From Nocardioides islandensis (GTDB taxonomy: Bacteria; Actinomycetota; Actinomycetes; Propionibacteriales; Nocardioidaceae): a stretch of 64,000 bases of DNA. The position numbers and the translations under genes are program-made. Below the pieces are notes generated by a model that made no database searches, had not been told where the DNA came from, and saw only the letters and a program-made list of their open reading frames with translations. Positions 51,400 to 60,264 of this stretch are shown piece by piece; position 1 is the stretch's first letter, and the number at the start of each line of letters is the position of its first letter. The stretch is from NCBI RefSeq assembly GCF_015352455.1, contig NZ_JADKPN010000004.1, positions 124,001 to 188,000 of the forward strand. The letters run 5' to 3'.

Positions 51400-51897
51400 T
51401 CAGCGGGTGACGGTCCCCGTGTACGTCTCGCGGGCGAGGGCGTCGTCGGACGCGTCGTACGTCGTCTCGAACTCGCCGCTGCCGTCCAGCCCCTCGTAGG
51501 CGCCGGTGCCGCTGGCGATCGTCCACGTGCCCGTCTGTTTCAAGCCGCTTGCCTGCCCCGGCGTGAAGCCGACCTTCACCGTGCCGTCCGGGCAGGTGAT
51601 CGTCCGCGCCAGCAGGCCGAGCGGCTCCACCTCGGGATCGAGGTTCGCGTGCGAGTCCTTGATGGCTCCCCCGACGCAGAACGGCGAGTCCCCCAGGGTC
51701 GACCCCTCGAGGACCTCGCCGGTGGCGACCACCTCCGCGCCCGCCGTCGGGGCGACGGTCAGCTTCGTCCTGATGACGACCGCCTCAGGGCTGTGCGCGG
51801 ACGTCGAGGGCCGGTCCGCGTCCGACGCGCCCTCGTCGGCACCGGAGCAGGCCGCGGCCAGCAGGCCCACCAGGACGACGGCCGCGGCTCCGCGCAT
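51400..51897 (-). CDS. Lipoprotein with allene-oxide-cyclase-like barrel
   Basis: A 165-residue protein with lipobox LLAAAC near residue 17. The C-terminal part, VGFTPGQASGLKQTGTWTIA then SGTGAYEGLDGSGEFETTYD, is the repeat-like end of small calycin or allene-oxide-cyclase-type barrels found in actinobacteria. Function is unknown. GAGGAG lies 5 bases before the ATG at 51897; the GTG two codons upstream is less likely. Confidence 0.7.
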   Translation of the reverse strand: MRGAAAVVLVGLLAAACSGADEGASDADRPSTSAHSPEAVVIRTKLTVAPTAGAEVVATGEVLEGSTLGDSPFCVGGAIKDSHANLDPEVEPLGLLARTITCPDGTVKVGFTPGQASGLKQTGTWTIASGTGAYEGLDGSGEFETTYDASDDALARETYTGTVTR

Positions 51898-51984
51898 GGA
51901 CACTCCTCGAGCAACGCCCGAGCAGGCTCACCAGTCTGGTACGCGAGGGTGGCCGGGGGCAACGCGTCACCTAGTCTCGCCAGG

Positions 51985-52953
51985 ATGAAGATCCTGATCA
52001 TCGGCGGCACCCGGTTCGTCGGCCACGCGATGGCCGAGGCGGCGCTCGCGGCCGGCCACGACGTGACCCTGCTCCACCGCCACGCCACGGACGAGCTGCC
52101 CGACGCGACCCACCTGCTCGCCGACCGCGACGGGGACCTCGCCCTCCTCACGGACGGGCGGTGGGACGCGACGATCGACGTCTGCGCGTACCTGCCCGGG
52201 CAGGTCACCCATCTCGCCGACGCCCTCGGTGACCGGGGCGGCCACCACGTCTTCGTCTCGACGGTCTCGGTGTACGCCGAGACGCCCGCGCCCGGAGCCG
52301 ACGAGGACGCCGAGCTGCTTCCTGAGCCCGACCCGGACACCGCCGAGGTGACCGGCGAGACCTACGGCCCGCTCAAGGTCGCCTGCGAGCGGGTCGCGCG
52401 CGAGCGGTGGGGCGACAGGCTGACGATCATCCGGCCGACGTACGTCGTGGGGCCGCGCGACCTGACCGCCCGCTACCCGTGGTGGGTGCTGCGGGCGGCT
52501 CGGGGCGGACGGATGATCCTGCCCGGGCCTGTCGAGGCGCCGATGCAGTGCGTGGACGCCCGCGACATGGGCGCCTGGACGATCCGTCTGGTCGAGGCCG
52601 GCACCAGCGGCGTCTTCACGGCGGCCCGGCCGGCCACCACGTTCGGCCAGTTCCTGGCCGACACCGTCGCGACGGTCGGCGAGCCCGTCGAGCTGGCACC
52701 CGTCGACGGCGGCTACCTCGTCGAGCAGGGCGTCGACGGCGCCCAGCTGCCGCTCTGGTCCGAGGGCACGCCCGAGAATGTGCTGGCGATGAGCACGGCG
52801 CGAGCCGAGGCCGCGGGGCTGACGCACCGGCCCTTCGACGAGGTCGTCCGGGACACGCTGGCGTGGGCGCAGGCGAACCCCGGCCGCGCCGCGCGTCCCG
52901 GGGTGGGGATCACCGACGAGCGCGAGCGGGAGCTGCTCGACGGGGCCGGGTGA
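51985..52953 (+). CDS. NAD-dependent epimerase/dehydratase family protein
   Basis: A 322-residue extended short-chain dehydrogenase. Rossmann signature MKILIIGGTRFVGHAM (G-G-T-x-F-x-G), then VFVSTVSVYAE and YGPLKVACERV with the catalytic Y-x-x-x-K, and RPTYVVGPRD. The G-G-T-R-F-V-G form is typical of reductases acting on sugars or isoflavone-like substrates. No adjacent gene fixes the substrate. Confidence 0.85.
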   Translation: MKILIIGGTRFVGHAMAEAALAAGHDVTLLHRHATDELPDATHLLADRDGDLALLTDGRWDATIDVCAYLPGQVTHLADALGDRGGHHVFVSTVSVYAETPAPGADEDAELLPEPDPDTAEVTGETYGPLKVACERVARERWGDRLTIIRPTYVVGPRDLTARYPWWVLRAARGGRMILPGPVEAPMQCVDARDMGAWTIRLVEAGTSGVFTAARPATTFGQFLADTVATVGEPVELAPVDGGYLVEQGVDGAQLPLWSEGTPENVLAMSTARAEAAGLTHRPFDEVVRDTLAWAQANPGRAARPGVGITDERERELLDGAG

Positions 52954-52957
52954 GCCG

Positions 52958-53953
52958 TCAGGACGAGCCGGCGTACAGCCACGCCGGGCGCGGCTGGTAG
53001 AGCCGCTCGAGGGGCCGGTCGAGGACGTCGACGTCGGCGTCGACGCGGCGGCGGTACCACGTGCGGCGCGGCCCGCGGGTCGAGGCCTGGTAGGCGACGA
53101 CCGAGCCGGCGGCGACGGCGGCGGTGAGGACGATGGGTGCCGCGATGACGGCTCCGATGCTGAGGACGGCCGTGGAGGCCGCGCCCACGCCGACGGCCGT
53201 CGTGGGCTTGCCGAGCTTGGCCAGCAGGCGACCGAGGACCGCTCCGTCGACACGCTCGTCCGGTGTGGCGGCGGACAGGCCGATCGGGTCCTCGGAGAGG
53301 AGCTGGGCGATGTCGTCGTCGAGGTCGCCGGGGCGGAGGTCGACCTCCTCGACGTACGCCGCCAGCGCACCGCGCTTCGCGCTCTCGTCGCGCGCGCCGA
53401 GGGCCCACTTGCTGAACCCGTCGGGGTCCTGCTCGTAGCCCCACACCGCGCTGTAGATGTCGCGCAGCTGGCGGACCGTGAAGTAGCGGGGCAGGAAGCC
53501 CAGCGCGCAGTTGCGCTCCTCGAGCTGCTGGCGCCAGTAGTCGACGACCCCGGCGGCGTGGTCGAGGTCGGAGATCATGTCGCGGCCGAGGTGCTGGGCG
53601 TCGGACGCCCCCGCCCGCGGGCTGAGGAGCTCGTGCCACGCCTCGGCGTCCAGGAGCCCCTCGGTCAGGGCCGACGGCAGCTGCAACGTGTAGAGCAGTG
53701 TCACGCCCTCACCCGCGTCGGTGTTGTCCTGGAACGCCACGGGTCGTGGGCGCGAACCCAGGCGCTCCGCGAGCCGGGCGAACGAGTCCCCCATCGTCGC
53801 GACCAGGTCACGAGCCGTCTGCTCGGGGCTGGTCCTGGCCGTGGCGGTCAGCCACCTGCCGTCGTCGGGGGCGTAGCCCACCAGCACCGGGAGGCCGTCG
53901 GCGTTCTGCTCCCGCACGGCCACCGGCACGAGGACCACGCGCAGGGGAACCAC
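52958..53953 (-). CDS. NUDIX/NrtR-like protein with C-terminal hydrophobic segments
   Basis: A 331-residue protein. The first 140 residues have the spacing of a NUDIX-like domain, but no NUDIX box is seen. Residues 165-205 (LGFLPRYFTVRQLRDIYSAV, GYEQDPDGFSKWAL) strongly resemble the winged helix that follows the NUDIX domain in NrtR-type regulators of NAD metabolism. The last 100 residues include an Ala/Val-rich hydrophobic pair (AVGVGAASTAVLSIGAVIAA) likely to enter the membrane, which is unusual. Start is uncertain (GTG 53953 chosen). It is convergent with the epimerase, 4 bases apart. Confidence 0.65.
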   Translation of the reverse strand: MVPLRVVLVPVAVREQNADGLPVLVGYAPDDGRWLTATARTSPEQTARDLVATMGDSFARLAERLGSRPRPVAFQDNTDAGEGVTLLYTLQLPSALTEGLLDAEAWHELLSPRAGASDAQHLGRDMISDLDHAAGVVDYWRQQLEERNCALGFLPRYFTVRQLRDIYSAVWGYEQDPDGFSKWALGARDESAKRGALAAYVEEVDLRPGDLDDDIAQLLSEDPIGLSAATPDERVDGAVLGRLLAKLGKPTTAVGVGAASTAVLSIGAVIAAPIVLTAAVAAGSVVAYQASTRGPRRTWYRRRVDADVDVLDRPLERLYQPRPAWLYAGSS

Positions 53954-54097
53954 TCGCCGCACTCTAGCTGGACTAGCCCAGATCCGGGCCCGAATGCCCG
54001 TATCGGCCAACTTTCGCGATCTTTCTTCCCGCAGTCCGCCAGAGGGCGTTCAATAGTCGCCAGCACCACATATTCGAATCGGACTTCGGGGGGAAGC

Positions 54098-54412
54098 ATG
54101 AGCAAGGCCCAACGTCGAGGGGCACAGCGCCGAGGCACCTGCCAGGCCACCGGGAAGCGTCGCTTCCGCGACCACCGGGAGGCGACCGCGATCCTGCACC
54201 GTGTGCGGAACGTACGCCGCCGGGCGAAGGTGGAGGGCCTCGACAGCCGGCGCCACGAGGAGCGCTGCTACGAGTGCGAGTCCTGCCACGGCTGGCACCT
54301 GACGAGCTGGGAGCAGCCCGACAGGCGGCGCGCCCCCCGGCGCCGGCTGGACCCCGAGGTGTTCGAGCTGTTCGTGCTGCGGGGGCTCGCGGCCGGCTGG
54401 GTGCCTGCCTGA
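54098..54412 (+). CDS. Small basic zinc-finger-like protein (104 aa)
   Basis: A 104-residue, Arg-rich protein with a C-Y-E-C-E-S-C-H-G-W-H cluster (about residues 54-64) in which two Cys and one or two His could hold zinc. The W-H-L-T-S end is shared by short actinobacterial proteins I recall but cannot name. GGGGGAAGC precedes the ATG. A nucleic-acid-binding role is plausible from charge and finger. The 35-bp repeat array starts right after its stop. Confidence 0.65.
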   Translation: MSKAQRRGAQRRGTCQATGKRRFRDHREATAILHRVRNVRRRAKVEGLDSRRHEERCYECESCHGWHLTSWEQPDRRRAPRRRLDPEVFELFVLRGLAAGWVPA

Positions 54413-54415
54413 GGG

Positions 54416-54566
54416 GTGGTTTCGAGGCTCGGCCGTGAACGGCCTCGCACCTCAACCACCGAAGAGGCCGTGAACGGCCTCGCACCTCAACCACCGAAGA
54501 GGCCGTGAACGGCCTCGCACCTCAACCACCGAAGAGGCCGTGAACGGCCTCGCACCTCGACCACCG
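54416..54566. repeat. Tandem 35-bp repeat array (four units) upstream of the ATPase operon
   Basis: GGTGGTTTCGAGGC opens the block. Then GGCCGTGAACGGCCTCGCAC units begin at 54431, 54466, 54501 and 54536, exactly 35 bases apart, joined by CTCAACCACCGAAGA. Each unit contains the palindrome GAGGCCGTGAACGGCCTC. The units are almost identical with no spacers, so it is not CRISPR. Its CCTCAACCACC element is shared with the dispersed repeats. It fills most of the 224-base gap before the ATPase gene; the rest shows no clear promoter. Confidence 0.85.
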
Positions 54567-54636
54567 ATGTACTTCGTGGCGCGCTGCGTGCTCCTCCACA
54601 GCAGGGGCTGTTCCTCAGACGGAAGGCGGTGCGCCG

Positions 54637-57030
54637 ATGATCCGCGTCGAGCGTGGCCAGGTGCCGGAGTTCGTGCACGAGCCGGGGTTCCTCGAAGCAC
54701 GGGCGAGGTACGAGGAGTTCCGGTCGGGGGGTGGGTCGCGGACCTCGCAGACCTACCTCGACTTCCAGACCGCGCTGGGTGAGTACCAGCGCACCGTCAG
54801 CGACTACGTGCACCAGCTCTTCCACGGCAAGTGCGCCTACACCGAGGTCGTCGTCGCGCCCCAGCTGCACCTGCACCGCCCGGACGCCGACGCGTACGAC
54901 GACCGCTTGCCGACCGCGCCGAACCACTACTGGTGGACGGCGCTCTGGTACCGCAACTGGTACAACGCCGCGGGCGAGATCGTCTCGCTCAAGCGCACCA
55001 TCTTCCCCGTCATCGGCGAGCGGGCGCCCGAGCCGAAGCCCGAGCAGATCACCGGCGACGACGGGCCGGGCCGGTTCCTGGACCGGGGCCTGCTGCTCGA
55101 CCCGTGCGAGGACCACCCGCAGCTGCACCTGCTCTTCCAGGTCGACGGCCAGGTGGTGCCCTGGGCGGAGCAGTCGGCCCCGTGGCTCGACGCCGACAAC
55201 GCGAAGCGGGGACCGGAGACGATCCGGCTGCTGGACCTGAACAACCGCGCCCTGGTCGAGTCACGGCGCGCTGCCGCGGTCACCCTGCTCAACTTCACCG
55301 ACCCGGACGCCGAGGTGCTCGGTCCGCTCCTCGACCCGGCGCTGCCGCACCTGGGTGCGAGCCGGCAGATCTCGGCCGCCCGCCTGCTCGACCACGCCGG
55401 CGACGCGATGACCGACGCGATGCGGCTGGTGGCCCCGGAGCTGGTGCCCTACATCCTGGCGAGCCCCGGCCGGTTCGGCGACGCGTTCGTGACCGACGTA
55501 CGTGCCGCCCTCGCGCCCGACAGCCCGGGCCTGGCCGAGCTGCTGGCGACGCCCGCCTCCGAGCTCCGCGGCGCCGAGCCGGAGTCGCTGCCGTCGGGAC
55601 CACCGCCCGAGGAGCCTGCGCCGACCGGACGGGTCATCCCGCGCACGGCCGCGATCACCCGGGTCGTCATCCGGAACTTCCAGGCGATCGACAGCTACCA
55701 GCTCGACGTACCGACCGGGGTCGAGACCGTGACCACCCTCGACCCGGTGCTCGCGGTCTCGAAGACTGCTCCGCCGCCGACCAACCCGGCGGTCGGCTCG
55801 TCGAGCCGCCCGTGGCGGGTGTTCCTCGGCGAGAACGGCTCGGGCAAGAGCTCGGCTCTCCGGGCGGTCGCGCTGGCCGTCGCCGGTGACGAGGTCGACG
55901 CGCTGGTGGAGCTGTGCGGTCTCGAATGGCGCGACCTCCTCCGCCGCGGCACGACCGACGGCAGCATCCGGCTGGAGCTCACCGGCGGGGACGCGATCGA
56001 GCTCGCCTTCACCGCGGACGGCCCGACCGCGGAGTCGCAGGCGAACCTCCCGCACGTCGACCAGTTCGTGCGCGGCTTCGGGGCGACGCGGCTCACCACC
56101 GACCCGGCGTCGGGTCCGGCCGACAACGTGCGGCTGGGCAACCTCTTCGACCCCCTCCAGCCCGTCGTCGACGCGCAGCAGTGGCTGGTGGCGCTGGAGA
56201 AGCGCGAGGACAAGGGCGACTTCAACGTCGCGGCGCTGACCATCGCCAAGCTGCTCGGGCGTGAGGAGCAGGTCGCGGAGACCGGCGATGCCGCCGCCGC
56301 CAAGCTCATCACCCGCGAGGGCGAGGAGATCTGGGTCGGCGGCGAGCCGCTGCGCACCCTCAGCGACGGCTACCGGGCGATCATCTCCCTCGCCTGCGAC
56401 CTGATGGCCGGCGCCGGCAGCGGACTGTCCGACATGCGCAACGCCACCGGCATCGTGCTGATCGACGAGCTCGGCTGCTACCTGCACCCCCGGTGGAAGA
56501 TGCAGATCACGCGCACGCTGCGCAAGGAGTTCCCCTCGATGCAGTTCTTCGTGACCACCCACGAGCCGCTGTGCCTGCGCGGCCTGGTCGAGCGCGAGGT
56601 CGTCCGGGTGACCCGCTCGAGCGAGGAGCTCGGCGAGGAGTGGCACGCGGTCTTCGAGACGATCGAGGAGTCGCCCAGCAAGTACCGCGTCGACCGGCTG
56701 CTGACCTCGGAGTTCTTCGGGCTCGACACCACGATCGACCCCGACGTCGAGCAGGAGTTCCAGCAGTACTACGCGCTCGTGCGCCGCACCGACCTCTCCG
56801 GCGACGAGGACCTGCTGCGCCGCCAGCTCCGCGCCCGGCTCTCCCAGCACGGCATCCTCGGCTACACGGCGCGCGACCAGCTCGTGTACGACGCCATCGA
56901 CGCCTTCCTGGCCACCAGCTCGACCCTCGAGCCCGAGGCCCGCAGGCGCGAACGGCGTACGACGCTCGACAACGTCGCCGACATCTGGCGCGGCGTCGCG
57001 GCCAAGCGGGCGGCGGTGGACCGGCCGTGA
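54637..57030 (+). CDS. RecF/SMC-type ATPase with degenerate HNH-like N-terminal domain (PtuA-like)
   Basis: A 797-residue protein. Residues 320-790 are an ABC/AAA-type ATPase as in PtuA or OLD proteins: VIRNFQAIDSY, Walker A GENGSGKSSA (about 397-406), RGFGATR, signature-like TLSDGYRAIIS (about 573) and Walker B GIVLIDELGCYLHPRW (about 605), then TTHEPLCLRG. The N-terminal 120 residues include FHGKCAYTE and HYWWTALWYRNWYN, matching the HNH protein encoded next (FRGKCAYCE, YPWLAAHWTNL) but without its metal Cys/His. It is first in a coupled three-gene operon. A Septu-like defence role is inferred. Confidence 0.8.
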   Translation: MIRVERGQVPEFVHEPGFLEARARYEEFRSGGGSRTSQTYLDFQTALGEYQRTVSDYVHQLFHGKCAYTEVVVAPQLHLHRPDADAYDDRLPTAPNHYWWTALWYRNWYNAAGEIVSLKRTIFPVIGERAPEPKPEQITGDDGPGRFLDRGLLLDPCEDHPQLHLLFQVDGQVVPWAEQSAPWLDADNAKRGPETIRLLDLNNRALVESRRAAAVTLLNFTDPDAEVLGPLLDPALPHLGASRQISAARLLDHAGDAMTDAMRLVAPELVPYILASPGRFGDAFVTDVRAALAPDSPGLAELLATPASELRGAEPESLPSGPPPEEPAPTGRVIPRTAAITRVVIRNFQAIDSYQLDVPTGVETVTTLDPVLAVSKTAPPPTNPAVGSSSRPWRVFLGENGSGKSSALRAVALAVAGDEVDALVELCGLEWRDLLRRGTTDGSIRLELTGGDAIELAFTADGPTAESQANLPHVDQFVRGFGATRLTTDPASGPADNVRLGNLFDPLQPVVDAQQWLVALEKREDKGDFNVAALTIAKLLGREEQVAETGDAAAAKLITREGEEIWVGGEPLRTLSDGYRAIISLACDLMAGAGSGLSDMRNATGIVLIDELGCYLHPRWKMQITRTLRKEFPSMQFFVTTHEPLCLRGLVEREVVRVTRSSEELGEEWHAVFETIEESPSKYRVDRLLTSEFFGLDTTIDPDVEQEFQQYYALVRRTDLSGDEDLLRRQLRARLSQHGILGYTARDQLVYDAIDAFLATSSTLEPEARRRERRTTLDNVADIWRGVAAKRAAVDRP

Positions 57031-58280
57031 TCCGCGCCGACCGCAGCGCCGTCGTCACCCCGGAGTCGCTCACGCGCGAGGCCAAGACCGGCGAGAACAA
57101 GGGGAAGACCGAGGAGCAGGTGATCATCGAGAAGTACGCCGCGTACCTCCTCGACAACACCCCGGACAAGAAGTTCGTCTTCGACTTCAAGGCCTACAAG
57201 GCCGACGACGTGAAGCTGGCGCTCGCGCAGCTGTTCCGCGGCAAGTGCGCGTACTGCGAGTCGCGGTACGCCGGCACGCAGCCGATGGACGTCGAGCACT
57301 TCCGCCCCAAGGGCGGCGTCGAGGAGATCGGCCCGGACGGCAAGGCCCACCTGGCGGAGGGCTACCCGTGGCTCGCGGCGCACTGGACGAACCTGCTGCC
57401 GTCCTGCATCGACTGCAACCGCCCGCGCATCCAGCACGACGCCCTGACGGGGGTGGACGAGAAGCTCGGCAAGGCCAACCAGTTCCCGGTGACCGGGCCG
57501 CGGATGGTGCCGCCCACCCCCGGCAGCCCGACGCTCCCGGCCGAGGACGCCGCGCTGATCATCGACCCGACCGTCGACGACCCACCGTCCCACCTGGACT
57601 TCCGCGACGACGGCATCGTCACGTCGACCACGGACAAGGGGCGGCAGTCCATCCGCGTCTACGCGCTCAACCGCGCCGAGCTCGTCTTCGAGCGGCTCGG
57701 CCTGTCCCGGCTGATCGAGCAGCGGCTGACGATCATCGAGGCGCTGGCCGGCATCGTGGCGGGTCCCGGCATCAGCGACGCCGTGCGGCTGGACCTCCAG
57801 GACCTCGTGTCGCACGAGATCGACGCGCTCATGGAGCTCGCCGAACCCGGCCGGCCGTTCTCGGCGATGGCCCGTCAGCTCATCGACGAGAACTCGCCCC
57901 TCCAGCTGGCGCCGACGCCGGCGCTGCCCGCTCCCGTCGCCGCGATGCTGCAGCGGTTCGCCGACGCCGACCCGGGCACCCACCACGCCACGCTCGCGAC
58001 GCGGTTGGCCGCCCTGGGCTTCGTGCCGAACCTGCCGCCGGTCTCGCCGTTCGTGCGCTGGACGGTCACCGGCCCGGTGCGCACGGCCTCGCTCTTCCAG
58101 GAGAAGCTGGGGCTGGTGTCCGACCGCGTCGGGCAGCTCGCCTTCGCGAGTGGCCTCCCTGGCGCCGACATCCGCGTCAACGACCCGCCCAAGGTCCGCT
58201 ACACCTATCAGCAGGCCCAGCTCGACGCCGTGCTCGACGCGGCGACCCGGTTCCGGGCCTGGGCCGACGGCACCGCATGA
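57027..58280 (+). CDS. HNH endonuclease (PtuB-like)
   Basis: A 417-residue protein. The HNH fold is complete: zinc pair KCAYCE (about C73, C76), catalytic MDVEHFRPKG (about 87-96), then YPWLAAHWTNLLPSCIDCNR (about 113-132) with the second Cys pair and the Asn. The layout is that of PtuB and related HNH effectors that partner RecF-like ATPases. The C-terminal 200 residues are mainly helical and may bind the ATPase. Start is GTG with a 4-base overlap with the ATPase; the patatin gene begins 13 bases after its stop. Confidence 0.85.
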   Translation: MIRADRSAVVTPESLTREAKTGENKGKTEEQVIIEKYAAYLLDNTPDKKFVFDFKAYKADDVKLALAQLFRGKCAYCESRYAGTQPMDVEHFRPKGGVEEIGPDGKAHLAEGYPWLAAHWTNLLPSCIDCNRPRIQHDALTGVDEKLGKANQFPVTGPRMVPPTPGSPTLPAEDAALIIDPTVDDPPSHLDFRDDGIVTSTTDKGRQSIRVYALNRAELVFERLGLSRLIEQRLTIIEALAGIVAGPGISDAVRLDLQDLVSHEIDALMELAEPGRPFSAMARQLIDENSPLQLAPTPALPAPVAAMLQRFADADPGTHHATLATRLAALGFVPNLPPVSPFVRWTVTGPVRTASLFQEKLGLVSDRVGQLAFASGLPGADIRVNDPPKVRYTYQQAQLDAVLDAATRFRAWADGTA

Positions 58281-58293
58281 AGGGGAGCCCGAG

Positions 58294-60195
58294 ATGACCG
58301 AGACAGCCGAGCAGGAACGAGCCCGGGCCCAGCGCGAGATCGACGCGCTCAGCAAGGCGGCGTACGTCGTGCCCGCGGCGGGCAGCGACGACTTCCGCGC
58401 CCCCGGCGAGTGCGACGTGATCATGAAGGGCGGCATCACCTCCGGCGTCGTCTACCCGCTGACCATCTGCAAGCTCGCGACGACGTTCCGGCTGCGCAGC
58501 ATCGGCGGTACGTCGGCCGGCGCGATCGCCGCCGTCATGGCGGCCGCCGCGGAGTACCGCCGGCAGCACGACACCGCCGCCCCCGCCGCCGGCTACCAGG
58601 CGCTGGCCACCCTGCCGCTGGACGTCTCGAAGCGGCTCGGCTCGCTGTTCCAGGCGCCGGCCGGGACCCGCCGGATCTTCGACGTGCTGCTGGCCGCCAT
58701 GGGCGGTGGGGTCTGGGCCGGCATCCGGCAGGTGGTGGTCAGCAAGCTCGCGTGGTTCCTCGGGGGGCTGGCCCTCGTGCTGGTCGTGACCCTGCCCGGA
58801 CTGCTCGTCGCGGGCGCGGACGGCCGGCGCCTCGTCCTCGGGCTGGTCCTGCCCATCGTGTTGGGCCTGGCGGTCGGCGTGCTGTTCGCCGTGGTCGGCT
58901 TCGTGCTCAGCGCCCTCAAGGTGCTCCCCCGCCACGACTTCGGGCTGACCGACGGCGCCACGCACTCCGGCGACCCGCAGCAGCCGGCTCTCACCCCCTG
59001 GCTGGCCGACCAGATCGACCGGGTCGCGGGGATCGGCACGGGGTGCCTCACGCTCGGCGACCTCTGGGGCGCGACGGCGCTCGACGCGTGGCGGCAGTCC
59101 CTCCAGGACGGCGACGCCAGCGCCCCGCCGATCGGTGAGGTCAAGCGGCAGCGCGACATCGACCTGGAGACGATGACCACGAACCTGACGCTGCGCCGGC
59201 CCTTCCGGCTGCCCTTCCGCCAGCAGGTCTTCCTGTTCGACGAGGACGAGATGCTCGGGCTCTTCCCCGAGCGTGTCGTGGCGACGATGACGCGCGGCTT
59301 CCCGCTGTCGCCACAGCTCAACCCCACCACGGGCAAGCCGCTGCACTACTTCCCCGGACCCGGCGCGAGCGACGACGGCGAGAAGCGGCCCGGGCCCGAG
59401 GCTCTGCCGCTCGTGGTGATGGCGCGGATGAGCCTGAGCTTCCCGGGGCTGATCGCCGCGGTGCCCCTGTACGCCGTCGACCACAACAACGACGGGAAGG
59501 TGGTCCGCCACCTCTTCTCGGACGGCGGCATCAGCAGCAACTTCCCCATGCACTTCTTCGACTCGCTGCTGCCCCGCCGGCCCACCTTCGGCGTCAACCT
59601 CGCCTCGCCGCACCCGGCCCACCCGGACCAGATGACGTGGATCCCGAGGGCGGCGCGCGGCGGCGTCACCACGCGCGCCCTGCCGTTCACCACCGTCCCG
59701 GGCTTCGTGCAGGCACTGCGGGACGCGGTCCAGAACTGGTCGGACAACACCCAGATCAGCCTGCGCGGGTACGCCGAGCGCGTGGTCGAGATCCGGCTGC
59801 GGCCCGGCGAGGGCGGCCTGAACCTCCAGATGCCGGAGGCTGTGATCATGGCGCTGGTCGCGCGCGGCGCCGAGGCCGGCGACCAGCTCCTCGGCTTCGA
59901 GTGGGACGCCCACCGGGTGATCCGCTACCGCACCGCGATGATCCGGCTCAGCGAGTCGCTGGAGGGCCTCGACGCCGCGTGGACCGAGCTCGACTACGAG
60001 CACCTCGTCGAGGAGTACCCGACCAGCCAGGCGGCCGGCTCGTCGTACCTGGACTCGAAGGCGTGGCGCAGACGCGACCTCGCCGCCACCGCGCAGCTGC
60101 TCTCGACCGTCAAGGACTGGCGCGACGACGACTGGCCGGCGCTCCGGGAGGACCGGCCGGCACCGGCGCCCGTGATCCGGATGGCGCCCGAATAG
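58294..60195 (+). CDS. Membrane-bound patatin-like phospholipase
   Basis: A 633-residue protein. The lipase motifs are VIMKGGITSGVVYPL (oxyanion hole, about 43), IGGTSAGAIA (nucleophile Ser, about 74) and SDGGISSNFP (catalytic Asp, about 410). Between them two long hydrophobic segments (LAWFLGGLALVLVVTLPG, about 154, and LVLGLVLPIVLGLAVGVL, about 182) anchor it in the membrane. This is a complete Ser-Asp dyad, so it should hydrolyse membrane lipids. Patatins are cell-killing effectors in several antiphage systems. AAGGGGAG gives a good ribosome site; it is third in the operon with the ATPase and HNH genes. Confidence 0.85.
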   Translation: MTETAEQERARAQREIDALSKAAYVVPAAGSDDFRAPGECDVIMKGGITSGVVYPLTICKLATTFRLRSIGGTSAGAIAAVMAAAAEYRRQHDTAAPAAGYQALATLPLDVSKRLGSLFQAPAGTRRIFDVLLAAMGGGVWAGIRQVVVSKLAWFLGGLALVLVVTLPGLLVAGADGRRLVLGLVLPIVLGLAVGVLFAVVGFVLSALKVLPRHDFGLTDGATHSGDPQQPALTPWLADQIDRVAGIGTGCLTLGDLWGATALDAWRQSLQDGDASAPPIGEVKRQRDIDLETMTTNLTLRRPFRLPFRQQVFLFDEDEMLGLFPERVVATMTRGFPLSPQLNPTTGKPLHYFPGPGASDDGEKRPGPEALPLVVMARMSLSFPGLIAAVPLYAVDHNNDGKVVRHLFSDGGISSNFPMHFFDSLLPRRPTFGVNLASPHPAHPDQMTWIPRAARGGVTTRALPFTTVPGFVQALRDAVQNWSDNTQISLRGYAERVVEIRLRPGEGGLNLQMPEAVIMALVARGAEAGDQLLGFEWDAHRVIRYRTAMIRLSESLEGLDAAWTELDYEHLVEEYPTSQAAGSSYLDSKAWRRRDLAATAQLLSTVKDWRDDDWPALREDRPAPAPVIRMAPE

Positions 60196-60264
60196 CAACC
60201 GTCCGCACCGAACCAACGGCGCCGCCCCGGCATCTACCCGGTTACCCGGTACCGAGGAGCACGC

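Noticed and set aside
54431-54566. Possible CRISPR array
   Set aside because: The 35-bp units follow each other with no unique spacers and no cas genes are present.
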